Origin: Prasinococcaceae sp. CCMP 1430
Lineage: Eukaryota > Prasinodermophyta > Palmophyllophyceae > Prasinococcales > Prasinococcaceae
Assembly: GCA_013416795.1 (NCBI GenBank)
Contig: RQSC01000033.1
Location: forward strand, 357,006-397,172
Reading direction: 5' to 3'
Length of the DNA stretch: 40,167 nucleotides
Below, in pieces: positions 8,847-18,792 of this stretch; position 1 is the stretch's first letter, and every line of letters begins with the position of its first letter. Under the pieces are notes generated by a model that worked only from the letters and a program-made list of their open reading frames with translations, was not told where the DNA came from and ran no database searches. A program made the translations under genes and the position numbers.

Positions 8847-11800
8847 ATGGGGTGTTGGGCGTGGCATTGCGCGCGCGCTGGGCAGCGCGCGCGCCCCCCC
8901 CTCCCTCCGCGGTCGAATCTTCCTCTGAAGGTGGCGGTGGTGGAGCGACAAGGGGGGGGGGGGCAAGGGGACGCTGGGGCCCGCCATGGCCCCGGCGGGG
9001 ATGCGCGCCCGCGGCGGGTCGTCGCGTGGCCAGGCGCGGCAGCGGCAGCGGTCGCACTCGTGGCCGCGGCGGGCGCGGCCGCGGCAGGCCAGGCGCCGTT
9101 GCAGCAGCGGAAGGGCGTCGAGGCGTACCTACGCGCGCCCTGGCGGGGCACGAGCGTGCCGGCAGAGATCGGCGAGTTTCTTGCCGACGAGAGCGCCGCC
9201 GCATTCTGGGAGTACGTCGGCGCCCCCGCACGTGTTGGCAGCAGCGATGCTGAGTGCGTTGAGTCGGCTACGGCGCGCGCGGAGGCGCTCATCCCCGCGG
9301 ATCTCGCACCGGTGCTCCGTCTCTCGCTCTCGATGCGAGAGTACTCGCCACGGCTCGCTGCGTATCGCGCGGCTGCGGAGGTGCTCCCGGGCGGTGCGCC
9401 GGGTGCCTGCTGCGCAGCGCATGTGGGTGAGGTCGTGGTGACGGATGCATCCAGGCTGCGCTCGGCGATTTCCTCCGCGGTGCCAGCACCACCTACGGCA
9501 TCCGCAGCAAAGCAACTCGGACAGGAGTTCCCCTCGCACGCCGCACCGCACGCGCCTGTCGCGACGCTGTACGCCATGCCCGGCACACCGTGCTTCGCAG
9601 CATTCCACGGCGAGCTTTCGGCCGCGGCTAGTGCTGGCGAGGTGCGCTACGTGCTGAGGCAGCACGCTGGCGCGGAGTGCGTGGCGGAGCACCGCGCTGA
9701 GGGAAGCTGTGCGATGGTCGGTGAGGGCGCTGAGATGCGCCTGGGTGGATATGGCGTGGAGCTTGCGATCAAGTCGATGGAGTACAAGGCAATCGACGAC
9801 AAGAAGATCGAGGAGGGTGCTGCGGGAGCTGGCGGCGGCGACGGCGGCGATGACCTCGGCGTAGATGTGCGAGGCTTCAACTTCGCGCGGCTCATCGAGC
9901 GCAGCCCTGAGGCTGAGCCCGCGCTGCTCGACTTCCGTGCGTGGCTGCTGGCGACTGCGGGTGATGAGGCATCCGATGGGGCGGCGCTGCAGGTGTGGGA
10001 TCTGAAGGACCTCGGCCTGCAGGCGTCCCAGCGCATCACGAGCGCCTCGAGCCATCCGTTGCGCATCCTTCAGGACGTGGCGCAGAACTTTCCTGCGCTC
10101 GCGCCATCGCTCAGTCGCGTTCGCGTGGCCCCGGAATTGGCTGCCGAAGTGGAGGCGAACAGTGCCGTCGCGCCTGGAGGGCTCAACCTGGTGGCCTTCA
10201 ACGGCGTGATCCAGAATCTAGACACGATGGATGCGTACTCGTTGCTCTCGCTCGCGCGCGCGGAGATACGAGCGCACGCCAGGATGCTCACTCTTGGCCT
10301 GACTGCGGCGGATGCCCGACGAGTGCTTGGCCTGCGCCCGCTTGAGGGTGGGTCTACCGGCGAGGCTCGTTTGGACTTCACGGGCGGGGGCAAGGGACTC
10401 GTCCTAATGTACAACGACATCGAGCGCGATGCCGAGTATCGCAGCTGGCCGGCCGACCCGCGGGCCTTGCTCATGCCCAGCTATGGATTACCAAAGTGCC
10501 GCATGAATTTGATCACCACTGTATTCGCATTGGATCCTTCGACGAGTGCGGGGGCGGCGCCGCTTGGCATGATGCAATACTACGCGAGCCAGGGCGTGGG
10601 CGTGCGCTTCGGCGTGATCCTCGTGTCCCCCGAGGCGCTCGAGGTGGTCGCGCGCGTGGGCGTGGACGCCTTTGACGCCGGCGAAGAGAGCGGCGCGGAT
10701 TTCAAGCTCAGCGATGACGACAGGGCGTTGCTAAATTCGTCGCTGTCTCTTCGCATGATCCGCGCCTTCCTCTGCCTCAGGAAGGAGGTGAGCAAGGCCG
10801 CCGCGTGGGACTTTCTGTTCGGCCTTTCTGCCAAGCTTCTTCCCGCCATGGAGGACCCGTACGACTCTGATCCGCTGGACACGCCCGAGACGCTGGACGC
10901 TCTTGCCGACGAGCACATCAGGGACCTTTTTGCAACCAAGCTGGCAACCAAACCTGAGAAGGCAGGTCAGGTTGATGCGCTGTATGAGGGTCTGGCGACA
11001 GGTGATGCATACATGCTCGAGGCTGTGCGGATCAGCGCGCACGCTGCCAAGAAGGGTATCGCCGACGAGCCTGCGATGATCGTAAACGGAAGGGTGTTCC
11101 CCGGGGAGGACGCAGTGGAGCAGCTGAGCGCGGCCATCAGCGGTGAGATCAGGCTGCTGCAGCAGCTGGTGTACTATGGAGAAATCACCTCCAAGACCAA
11201 CGTGCTCAAGACCATCCTCAAGTTGGGGAGCGTCCAGCGGTTCTCCCTGATCGTTTCAAGCGGTGACGAGGACCCCACCGTTGCTCCGCTCGACGAGGTC
11301 TTCGACCCCGCTTCGCTGCCCAAGGAGGTGCGATTCGTGCGTGCCGATGGGCTCGGCGAAGAATCGACTGCGCCGGTGACGCACCTGGTCGTGCTGTACG
11401 CCGATGAGGCTGGCCAAGGCGAGGAGCTGGCACGGGCTGCTCTGCTTCACGCGAAGCGCGGCAGCTCATCATCCCGCCTGGGCTTCCTTGTGAATCCGCC
11501 AGCTGGCGCGGATGCGCGCGCGAGTAGCCAAATGCTTGAGGCGGTTGGCGCCCCAGTCGACGCGAGTGAGGCCTCGCTTGTGGAGCACGCACGCATCTGT
11601 GCAGCGCTTGGCATTGGCCCCGGTGAGATGGCGCTTGTGAGCAACGCTAAAGTGTACGCTGTCCCGCCCGGAGCGTCCGTGTACCCTGAGGACTTGGCGA
11701 GTATCGAGAGCTCTGCTCGGGAGGCTTTTGGCGATACCGTTGCCGCCATGCACGACGCCAGCGTCGACGGCGGTGCCAGCGCCGAGCTTCGCTCCCACCG

Positions 11801-13733
11801 CCTCATGCTCGCAGCGGCGCTCACCATGCGCCGACAGCAGGAGCAGCCAGAGGCCGGGCAAGATATCAACCTCGACGTGCTCTCCGGCGAGAGCGTGCTC
11901 ATCGAGGAAAACGCGGCCGCAGGCGCCAGAGGGGGCGGCGAGTCGGCGCGGGCCCCCGTTCTCGATGTGCGCGCCGTACTGAATCCGCTGAGCAAGGAGG
12001 CCCAGAAGCTCGCCCCGCTGCTCATGTGGCTGCGCGAGGCGCTGCCACCGCAGAGTCTGGGCCTGCGTGTGTACCTGAACCCGAAGTCGAGCATTACGGA
12101 CCTGCCGCTCAAGTCGTTTTATCGCTTCGCCGCGCCCAGCGGCCTCTCATTTGATCCGGAGGGGGCCCTGCTCGCTGGCCCGACTGTGTCATTTGTGGGC
12201 CTGCCCGAATCGCGCACGCTCACCATGAATATGGATGTGCCAGAACGCTGGCTCGTGGAGCCAGTGTTGGCCGCGCATGATCTGGACAACCTTCGCCTGG
12301 AGAGCCTGCCGGAGGGCGTTTCGACGGTGCAGGTCGGCTTCGAGCTGGAAGCGCTGGTGGTAACGGGTTCGTGCATGAACCAGGGCAGCCGCAAGGATTT
12401 CTACCCGCGCGGCCTGCAACTCGTGCTGGGCACCGAGCCCAAGCCAAGCGACACCATTGTCATGCAGAACTTGGGCTACTTCCAGCTGAAGGCGCCGATG
12501 CCAGGCTCGTGGCCACTCAGCCTCGCCCCTGGACGCTCGGCGGAGCTCTACCAGCTTGACGCCAGCGCGACCCACTTCTCGAAGACCACGGACGGCAGTG
12601 CATACGACGTGAGCCGCGGCCTCGACCTTGCTGGGATCTCTGATGACGCCGATGGCACTGACTCGCTTCTCCTGACCGTCGACAGCTTCCAGCCCGATTT
12701 CGTGTACCTTGGCGTCCAGCGGCGGGCAGGCAAGGAGACGGAGCCTCTGTTGCTAGCGGACGGAGACGGCCAAGGCGGCGAGGGGCTGGGCTCGGCGGCC
12801 GCCTCGATGCTCAGCTCGTGGTTTGGCCGCGACAAGGCCGGCAAGCAGGTCGCGGGGGCTGGTGGCGATGACAACGACAAGATCAACATATTTACCGTGT
12901 GCAGCGGGCACCTCTACGAGCGCTTCATGCGCATAATGATCTTGAGCGTGCTGCAGCACACTGACACTCCCGTCAAATTCTGGTTTATCAAGAACTACCT
13001 GAGCCCTGGCTTCCAGCAAACCATCCCGTTCATGGCGAAGGAGCTCGGCTTTGAGTACGAGATGATCACGTACAAGTGGCCTACCTTCCTCAATAAGCAG
13101 ACGGAGAAGATGCGCCTTATTTGGGCGTACAAGATCCTCTTCCTGGACGTGCTCTTCCCCGTCAACCTCAAGCGCGTCATATTCGTCGATGCCGACCAGA
13201 TCGTCAGGACAGACATGAAGGAGCTCATGGAGATGGACCTGCAGGGGGCCGTGTACGGCTACACCCCCTTCTGTGACAACAACGAAGAGATGGAGGGCTT
13301 TCGCTTCTGGAAGCAGGGCTTCTGGCAGACCCACTTGCAGAACAAGCCCTATCACATCAGCGCGCTGTACGTCATCGACTTGGAGCGTTTTCGCGCCACG
13401 GGCGCTGGCGACATGCTACGCGCCACGTACGACCAGCTCAGCAAGGATCCTCATAGCCTCGCCAACCTGGACCAGGACCTCCCCAACTACATGCAGCACC
13501 AGGTCCCGATATTCTCCCTGCCACAGGAGTGGCTGTGGTGTGAGAGCTGGTGCGGCAATGCCACCAAAGCAGCTGCGAAGACGATCGACCTGTGCAACAA
13601 CCCCATGACCAAGGAGCCGAAGCTCGTTGGCGCGAGGCGCATCGTGAGCGAGTGGGGCGACTATGACGACAGGCAGAGAGAGATCATCGAGAGGGCCGAG
13701 ACTGAGGTGCGCGCGGGGGCGGCTGCGAGCTGA
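8847..13733 (+). CDS. UGGT: UDP-glucose:glycoprotein glucosyltransferase (ER folding sensor)
   Basis: Re-glucosylates incompletely folded N-glycoproteins in the ER so that calreticulin/calnexin rebind them. It has about 1,600 residues with no intron seen. Near residues 56-81 is a hydrophobic Ala/Val signal-like segment, followed by KGVEAYLRAPW..EIGEFLADES..FWEYV, the start of the mature protein in homologues. The long thioredoxin-like and β-sandwich region follows. The C-terminal GT24 catalytic domain (about 1345-1600) opens with INIFTVCSGHLYERFMRIMI, holds the metal-binding VDADQ (Asp 1448/1450 from this start) and ends with LDQDLPNYMQHQVPI..LPQEWLWCESWC. The frame opens at a GTG (8757); the first in-frame ATG is at 8847, which leaves an odd 55-residue leader before the signal. 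An upstream exon is therefore plausible. The C-terminus (VRAGAAAS) lacks a KDEL-type ER retention signal. A TGTAA follows the stop. Confidence 0.93.
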   Translation: MGCWAWHCARAGQRARPPLPPRSNLPLKVAVVERQGGGGQGDAGARHGPGGDARPRRVVAWPGAAAAAVALVAAAGAAAAGQAPLQQRKGVEAYLRAPWRGTSVPAEIGEFLADESAAAFWEYVGAPARVGSSDAECVESATARAEALIPADLAPVLRLSLSMREYSPRLAAYRAAAEVLPGGAPGACCAAHVGEVVVTDASRLRSAISSAVPAPPTASAAKQLGQEFPSHAAPHAPVATLYAMPGTPCFAAFHGELSAAASAGEVRYVLRQHAGAECVAEHRAEGSCAMVGEGAEMRLGGYGVELAIKSMEYKAIDDKKIEEGAAGAGGGDGGDDLGVDVRGFNFARLIERSPEAEPALLDFRAWLLATAGDEASDGAALQVWDLKDLGLQASQRITSASSHPLRILQDVAQNFPALAPSLSRVRVAPELAAEVEANSAVAPGGLNLVAFNGVIQNLDTMDAYSLLSLARAEIRAHARMLTLGLTAADARRVLGLRPLEGGSTGEARLDFTGGGKGLVLMYNDIERDAEYRSWPADPRALLMPSYGLPKCRMNLITTVFALDPSTSAGAAPLGMMQYYASQGVGVRFGVILVSPEALEVVARVGVDAFDAGEESGADFKLSDDDRALLNSSLSLRMIRAFLCLRKEVSKAAAWDFLFGLSAKLLPAMEDPYDSDPLDTPETLDALADEHIRDLFATKLATKPEKAGQVDALYEGLATGDAYMLEAVRISAHAAKKGIADEPAMIVNGRVFPGEDAVEQLSAAISGEIRLLQQLVYYGEITSKTNVLKTILKLGSVQRFSLIVSSGDEDPTVAPLDEVFDPASLPKEVRFVRADGLGEESTAPVTHLVVLYADEAGQGEELARAALLHAKRGSSSSRLGFLVNPPAGADARASSQMLEAVGAPVDASEASLVEHARICAALGIGPGEMALVSNAKVYAVPPGASVYPEDLASIESSAREAFGDTVAAMHDASVDGGASAELRSHRLMLAAALTMRRQQEQPEAGQDINLDVLSGESVLIEENAAAGARGGGESARAPVLDVRAVLNPLSKEAQKLAPLLMWLREALPPQSLGLRVYLNPKSSITDLPLKSFYRFAAPSGLSFDPEGALLAGPTVSFVGLPESRTLTMNMDVPERWLVEPVLAAHDLDNLRLESLPEGVSTVQVGFELEALVVTGSCMNQGSRKDFYPRGLQLVLGTEPKPSDTIVMQNLGYFQLKAPMPGSWPLSLAPGRSAELYQLDASATHFSKTTDGSAYDVSRGLDLAGISDDADGTDSLLLTVDSFQPDFVYLGVQRRAGKETEPLLLADGDGQGGEGLGSAAASMLSSWFGRDKAGKQVAGAGGDDNDKINIFTVCSGHLYERFMRIMILSVLQHTDTPVKFWFIKNYLSPGFQQTIPFMAKELGFEYEMITYKWPTFLNKQTEKMRLIWAYKILFLDVLFPVNLKRVIFVDADQIVRTDMKELMEMDLQGAVYGYTPFCDNNEEMEGFRFWKQGFWQTHLQNKPYHISALYVIDLERFRATGAGDMLRATYDQLSKDPHSLANLDQDLPNYMQHQVPIFSLPQEWLWCESWCGNATKAAAKTIDLCNNPMTKEPKLVGARRIVSEWGDYDDRQREIIERAETEVRAGAAAS

Positions 13734-13767
13734 GTGCGCTTGTAACACGTAACATATGATACAAAAA

Positions 13768-15282
13768 TCAGAGTTTGATGCGCTGCCATCGCTTCGTTCG
13801 CCAAAGCGCCGTGAAGAGCAGCGCGTTGCCGATGCGACTAAGCGTGTACACGGCCCACAGCTGCGTGAGCGAGCAGCCCTTGACGATGGCGATGTAGTAC
13901 GCCAGCGGCAGGAAAACGCACCATTGGCTGAGGAACGACGCGATTGCGACCGTCCGCGCGGCGCCGACGCCGCTCAGCGCGCTCTGCATAACCGCGCCGG
14001 CCGAATCTACGCACACCGCGGCGCCCACCATGCGTAGCGGCGCGACGGCCGCCGCCCTCGCCACCTCATCCGCAAGGAAGGGCTTCAACAACATGTCCGG
14101 AAATGCCACGAACACCAACCCGCAGAGTGCCATGAGCGCCGATGTCAGCCGGGCAACCTGCCAGACCCATTTGTCTGCATCCTCCGGGTCGCCCCGGCCC
14201 ATCGCCCGCCCTGCAAGTGCACCGGCGGACAGACCCATCCCCCAGCACGGCAGCGCGACAACGAGCAGCAAGTTGAGCAGGACGTTCGCTGCGCCAAGCT
14301 CCACCGTGCCAATGCGTCCAATAATCCAAAACAGCACCGTCATGCCGGAGGCGTACAGCGTGGTGGTCAGGGCCTGGCTGATGCTGAGCCCGCCCAGGGT
14401 GCGCACGGTGGCGAGGCTCGGCATGGCAGCCATAAAGCCACGCGCGCGTGCGCGCATAAATCCCTGCCGAAAGTATAGGAGCGTGCCGAACCACGTAGAC
14501 GCTGTCGTACCAAGACCCGCGCCCAGCACACCGAGCGCGGGAATGCCCAGACCAGGAACGCCGAATATCAGCGCAAAGCTCAGCACGATATTCGCAGCGT
14601 GCATGGAAGTAATTGTGTGCAGGTACACCTTCGGCTGCCCGCACGCGTTCCAGTACCCGCGGAACGAGTAGTTCATGCCGACGGCAGGGACCGCCAGCAA
14701 TCGCGCCTGCAGGTACGGCACTGCCGCAGCGAGCACCTGGGGGTCGCTCTGTATTGCGGCAATATATGTCGGCGCCGCCCAGAACATCACAGCGCCAATG
14801 GCAGTGCCAACGATGGCCGCGAGAGCGAGCGCTGCGTTGAGCGGCTCCGCGGCGCGCGCCTCCTGCTCGGCGCCCGCCCCGACGCGCCGCGCGCTCATGG
14901 CCGTGACTCCCGCGCCGAGGCTCTGCACACAAGCCTGCGCCTGGAAGTTCACGTTGCTCCCTACGCCAACCGCGGCAACGACGGCAGTTCCCAGCGATGC
15001 CACCATCGCAGCGTCCACCAAGTTGAGGACGTTTTGACTCACCATCCCGCCCATCACTGGCAGGGCCTGGCTGGTGATCACATCGAAGCGCTCGCGAGGC
15101 ACGCCCAGGACGGCACCGCGCCGCCCGTCCCCGCCGGCGCCAGCGCCGGCGCCGCCCCCGTCGCTCTCGGTGTCGTCTCCAGGCGAAACGGTGGTCGCCG
15201 CGGCCACCGCCCGCCGCCTCCTCTGCCGCCCGTGCCGCCCTCGCGCCCCACAGCACCGCGAGAAGCAGCTGCGCAAGCGCAT
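13768..15282 (-). CDS. MATE-family multidrug/toxin extrusion transporter
   Basis: A secondary transporter exporting organic cations or metabolites in exchange for H+ or Na+. From [26 protein letters not shown] onward the sequence shows the family's two six-helix halves: about 12 hydrophobic segments, with [19 protein letters not shown] in the first half and [22 protein letters not shown] in the second. The segment [19 protein letters not shown] between them is typical of eukaryotic and plastid-type MATEs. From the ATG at 15282 the product is 504 aa, a normal length. The frame stays open beyond, through the N at 15404, but that part is antisense to a ribosomal-protein fragment and should not be trusted. 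A basic N-terminus could be a targeting peptide. It is convergent with UGGT, 34 bp apart. Confidence 0.88.
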   Translation of the reverse strand: MRLRSCFSRCCGARGRHGRQRRRRAVAAATTVSPGDDTESDGGGAGAGAGGDGRRGAVLGVPRERFDVITSQALPVMGGMVSQNVLNLVDAAMVASLGTAVVAAVGVGSNVNFQAQACVQSLGAGVTAMSARRVGAGAEQEARAAEPLNAALALAAIVGTAIGAVMFWAAPTYIAAIQSDPQVLAAAVPYLQARLLAVPAVGMNYSFRGYWNACGQPKVYLHTITSMHAANIVLSFALIFGVPGLGIPALGVLGAGLGTTASTWFGTLLYFRQGFMRARARGFMAAMPSLATVRTLGGLSISQALTTTLYASGMTVLFWIIGRIGTVELGAANVLLNLLLVVALPCWGMGLSAGALAGRAMGRGDPEDADKWVWQVARLTSALMALCGLVFVAFPDMLLKPFLADEVARAAAVAPLRMVGAAVCVDSAGAVMQSALSGVGAARTVAIASFLSQWCVFLPLAYYIAIVKGCSLTQLWAVYTLSRIGNALLFTALWRTKRWQRIKL

Positions 15283-15403
15283 CCACGTGCGCGTCGAGCA
15301 CGTGCAGCCCTCGCGCTCGCGCGACGAGTTCCTGGCGCGCCGCGCGTCGAACGACGCTGCCAAGGCCGAGGCGAAGAAGGCTGGCAAGAAGATCTCGACC
15401 AAG
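15254..15403 (+). pseudogene. RPL21: Fragment of ribosomal protein eL21 (RPL21), one internal segment only
   Basis: Fifty codons read [17 protein letters not shown], then QPSRSRDEF, then [18 protein letters not shown]. This matches residues about 85-135 of eL21, including the [11 protein letters not shown] core. The segment begins after an acceptor-like CCCCACAG and ends exactly at the ambiguous base 15404. In eL21 the next residues should be RQPxGPxPGF; nothing like that lies to the right, and the N-terminal half is absent to the left, where MATE codons sit on the other strand. It overlaps the first codons of MATE antisense. It could be a stray exon, a decayed copy, or a real gene cut by an assembly join at the N. 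The protein match itself is convincing. Confidence 0.75.
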
Positions 15404-15404
15404 C
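15404..15404. other. Ambiguous base N, probable assembly join
   Basis: A single N in otherwise determined sequence. The eL21 match stops at exactly this base. The simplest reading is a collapsed gap or scaffold join rather than a mere miscalled base. Confidence 0.5.
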
Positions 15405-15668
15405 NCGCGAGCACGAGCGGGCCACGGCGCGGGCGGCGCGCGCGTCCACACGCCGAGGGTGTGTGCGGGGGGGGGTCGGTGGAGGGGCGAGGGGGGGAGA
15501 AGACGCTCCGTGCGGCCGCATCTGGGCTCGGGGATCCTGGCGGTGCGGGGATCCACGCCGAGGCCTCCGCGGGCGGCGGCGCGGGCGGCGCGCGGCGGCG
15601 CAGGTTGTGCGCAGCGAGGCACAGGCCAAAAAGAGTCGGGGAAGTGGGAGCCTCCGGGCGTGGACGCG

Positions 15669-15833
15669 ATGGCGACGGAGGTCTACTTCGTGGGTGCGCT
15701 GGTAGCCCTCGCACTCGTCGCCCTCTGCGCGGCGGCGCTCGATCTGAAACTGCGCTATCAGCCCGCACGGTCGCGCGACCCCGCCGTGAGGCGAGAGGCC
15801 CTCCGACGATACCTGCACAGCAAGGTCGCTTGA
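15669..15833 (+). CDS. Small single-pass membrane protein, 54 aa, unrecognised
   Basis: From the ATG at 15669 the product starts MATEVYFVGALVALALVALC, a hydrophobic helix from about residue 6 to 25, followed by a basic tail (LKLRYQPARSRDP..RREALRRYLHSKVA). This is the layout of small tail- or signal-anchored membrane proteins such as respiratory-chain or ER accessory subunits. I recognise no family. The in-frame sequence upstream (back to 15459) is Arg/Gly-rich and unlikely to be coding. The end is 118 bp from the SNAPC3 stop, convergent. The ORF is supported by its distinct hydropathy and by filling the + slot between two minus-strand genes; it could still be chance. Confidence 0.45.
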   Translation: MATEVYFVGALVALALVALCAAALDLKLRYQPARSRDPAVRREALRRYLHSKVA

Positions 15834-15951
15834 GATGATGGTGAGGCCCGCACGTGTCGTAGATACTGTACTTGCTGTGTATGTTACTCGTCTGTACATG
15901 AGCATCCGCTCAGCTCAGTCGCTTGGGACGCCAGCGAGAGGTTGGTATCGC

Positions 15952-17521
15952 CTACGGCTGGGCGTTCGGTGTGAAGGGAGCAAAGGCGACGCCGCGTTCA
16001 ATCGCCGCCGGCAACACCGGCGCACCCTTGGCGTCTGCGTAGAGCATGCGCAGACACGTAGGGCACAGCGCGGCGACGGTGCTCAGGTCGGGGTCCCTAG
16101 CTGTATACTCAGCCTCTCGCTCACCGCACGCGCTGCACTGCACCGGCCAACGGTGCGTCAAGCGTGCCACCTTCGGGTAGTCTGCGCGCATCTGAGGGTC
16201 GCCCGAGTGCGCGAGCCGCACGTCCGTCAACACCAGGGCGTGCACACAGCCGCCATGGCAGTACACCATGTCCTCGCCCGGTCGCAGTGTCATGCCTTCC
16301 AGCGTTGAGCCCGTCAGGGCGTGGCGCTCGAACCCGTACGCAGTCGGGTGCCGAGAGGCCAGCCAAGCCACGGCCGCGTTTGCGGGCTGTCGCATGCCGC
16401 CAGGAAGAGGGCGCGCGTCAGAGCGAGATGCGGCCCATGCGCGTCAGCATGTGCGCTCACAAGTGAGGGAAGGCGCACGCAAGGCGCCGCAAAAAGTGTG
16501 GCACACGAAGCAGCGGACGCATCTGCAGCGCCGCGCGCACCTCGTCGCCATCGTCGAACAGCACTCCGCCCATGATAAAGTACGCAGACTCAGCGTCCTC
16601 CTGCGTAACGCCGGCGGGGTTCGCGGCGGGCTCAGCCAGAGCACGCGCCAGCAGCTCGTCGGTGTAGCAGCACAGCACGCAGCGCAGTCTCTCAAGCGGG
16701 GTGTCAGGCAGGACCATCACGTGTCTGTCCAGCGACGGCGGGGTCTTCTCGTGACTGGAGAAGAACGCGAAAGTGAGCACAACGTCCTCGCCGACCACCA
16801 CTTTCTTGCCCGCAGCTCGCTGCGCCGCCTCTGCAGCGTTTCCCTTCGCCTGCCAACCTGGTGGGGCGGGCGGGTCGGACCGCAATAGGTGGTAGCGGTT
16901 GCGGGGGCTCCCATAGCGCATGACGAGCTGGTCGAATGATCGATCCATGCCCTGGTCGGACGCCCGCTCTCGCGCTCTGCCCTTGCCACTTCCCTGGCCG
17001 GAGCTCGAAGTCGGTCTAGCGCGTTTGTTCGTCGGCTTCCCACCTCTTTTCGCGCCACCCCCGTCCTTGGTACCGCCCTTGTCCAACTCCTTGTCCGCCT
17101 CCTTGCCTCTGTCTGCCTTTTTGCTCGGGCGGCATGCATTGAGCTGCAGGCCTTCGACCTCGACCTTTCGCCGCACGTCGGCAGCGGTCGCCGCGGCGTT
17201 CACCTCGGCCGAGCTCGCGCCCTGTGCGACCATCATGGCGACAATCTCGTCGGCCGTTGGCGCTGACCTCCACCCCTCACCCTCCTTGCAAGCCCCCTCG
17301 GCGGGCGTCTGCGCGGGCCTCAGCGCGAGCGGCAGCGGCAGCGGCGGCGCTGCCGCGCGCGCGGCACCAAGCGTTGATCCTCCGCCCCCTCGCGCTGCGG
17401 CTCGCGCGCTCGCGTAGACCGCTCGCGCGCTCGTGGCGAATGCAGCGAGGTCCACCGGCGTGGCGGCCACCTCGGCCGTCGCCAGGTACGCCTGCAGCGG
17501 CGGGCCCCCCGCCTCCGTCAT
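15952..17521 (-). CDS. SNAPC3: snRNA-activating protein complex subunit 3 (SNAPC3/SNAP50), two exons
   Basis: A subunit of the SNAPc/PBP factor that binds the proximal sequence element of U-snRNA promoters. Exon 1 (16541-17521) ends with VVLTFAFF, DRHVMVLPDTPLERLRCVLCC and AYFIMGGVLFDDGDE. A 154-nt phase-0 intron (16387-16540, GTGCGC..CGACAG) is removed. Exon 2 continues PANAAVAWLASRH, then MTLRPGEDMVYCHGGCVHALVLTDVRL, the hallmark Y-C-H-x-G-C-x-H-x-x-V motif, then CSACGE and CPTCLRMLY of the C-terminal zinc domain. The joined product is 471 aa (human about 410), and the junction preserves family spacing. The N-terminal third carries a Lys/Gly-rich linker (about 180-260) of low complexity. 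The ATG at 17521 (MTEAGGPPLQAY) is the natural start. It is divergent from the 97-aa gene with 335 bp between start codons. Confidence 0.88.
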
Positions 17522-17856
17522 CGGATGGCAAGGGGCAACGCCCCTCGCCCGTGCGCGTGTACTGTGGCAACCAACGTCCGCACACCAAAAAACAATCGTA
17601 TCACGAACTGCTGCCAGCAGCGCGCGCACCACGCGCCGCCACACCGCGCGCGGCTGGCGGGCGGGCAGGCGGACGAGCTCCGCGCTGCGCGGGAGGGTGG
17701 GGGTCGGAGGGACGGAGCCGCACGGAGCCGCGGCGAGAGCGCGGCATCGCACCCCCGCGCTTGTGCGGTGCGCGCCGCGCTGCGGCCCGCGGCGCGTGCT
17801 GTGCTCGTGGTCGAGGGCCGATTAGGGCACGCCTGCCAAGCGGCGGCACCGGTGCG
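17522..17856. other. Divergent promoter between SNAPC3 and the 97-aa gene
   Basis: 335 bp between two start codons, high GC, with a short lower-GC stretch around 17575-17605 (AAAAAACAATCG). The frames remain open on both strands but carry no family signature. No gene supported. Confidence 0.5.
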
Positions 17857-18150
17857 ATGAGCATGTACAAGCAGGCCACGCAAAAGGTGGGGCAGCTGCT
17901 GCTGGCAGTGCCCAAGCAGCACGTGCAGTGGACGGTGGGGACGAACGGCGCCCGCACGCAGGTCGTCACACACGGCCTGGTGCCGCGCCGCGTGCGCGAG
18001 GACACACGCTCGCACCGCATCTGGCAGGGGGAGGTGGTGGAGACGCGCAAGAAGAAGGTCTCAGAGGACAGCGCTATCTCAAAGATGCGGAGACGAATGG
18101 GCGCCAGCAAGGACAAGGGCGCAGATCCCTTCGCATCGTGGAGCAAGTAA
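17857..18150 (+). CDS. Small basic protein, 97 aa, unrecognised
   Basis: Starts MSMYKQATQKVGQLLLAVPK at the ATG at 17857 and ends ADPFASWSK. It is rich in Lys/Arg (RKKK near 65; KMRRRMG near 79), without a hydrophobic segment or Cys pairs. The amphipathic start followed by a basic body resembles small mitochondrial proteins (a ribosomal subunit or assembly factor), but I cannot name a family. The coding case rests on balanced composition: Val, Gln, Thr and Lys are well represented, unlike the Ala/Arg/Pro noise frames nearby. It also fits the position opposite SNAPC3. The open frame upstream of 17857 looks non-coding. Confidence 0.6.
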   Translation: MSMYKQATQKVGQLLLAVPKQHVQWTVGTNGARTQVVTHGLVPRRVREDTRSHRIWQGEVVETRKKKVSEDSAISKMRRRMGASKDKGADPFASWSK

Positions 18151-18792
18151 GCGCGCCGCGCGCAAAGTCCCGCACACCTGGTGCCTTCACCACCTGTCCA
18201 CGACATTGTCATGTTCGTCATTTTTCCCCACCCCTCACCACAGAAGGGACACAAACAGGGCCAAGAGGGAGACACACCAAGCGCGCGCGCGCGTTTTCAC
18301 GCCACCGTGCCCCGCTGGAAGTGGGAAAATCCCCTGAGACCCGCCAGCGCCTGCTGAGCACGCCGTGCCGAGCGGCACTCGGTGTTGAGAGGGGCTCGCC
18401 AGTCGCAGGGTACAGCTCAGCACCACGTCCCGAAGCTCGCGGCGAAGTGCCAGCCACCACGCGTGGGCGCGCGAGCGCTTGTCGGCAAGTGAAAGAAGAA
18501 CATGATAGCTAATATTATAAGTCTCCCGGAGGAGTCCCCAATTAGGGGGCTCTGCTTTGACAAGCGTGACGGGGATGGCGCACATCATCTTAGGACGGCG
18601 GCCTGGCGCACAGCAGGTGCGCGGGTAGCCCGGCGATCGACTCGGGCTGCCCGGCACGCGCGCGGCAGGCACGCATGAAGTGTACAGCTTGGTCACGCGA
18701 CTTCGGCTCGGCTTGAATGCCTGGCCGTCGTCGCGGTCGTTTGGTGGAATTGGGTGGGTGCGGCGTGCACTCCGCTCTGCGCGCGTCACCTT
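18151..18792. other. Gene-free block between two convergent genes
   Basis: 642 bp containing the 3' flank of the 97-aa gene and of cyclin B. It includes a local AT-rich patch (18500-18520) and the hairpin at 18532-18552. A minus-strand open frame crosses it (about 18235-18790) but has no recognisable domain. No tRNA, snRNA or rRNA signature found by eye. Confidence 0.45.
18532..18552. other. Eight-base-pair hairpin with 5-nt loop
   Basis: GAGTCCCC and GGGGGCTC flank the loop AATTA. As RNA all eight pairs form, one of them G-U, read in either direction allowing wobble. It lies in the middle of the gene-free block next to an AT-rich patch. It could be a 3'-UTR element or part of an unrecognised small RNA; nothing identifies it further. 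Confidence 0.4.

Noticed and set aside
15283..15768. N-terminal extension of the MATE frame beyond 15282
   Set aside because: It crosses the N and is antisense to the eL21 match; a MATE of 504 aa from the ATG at 15282 is already full length.
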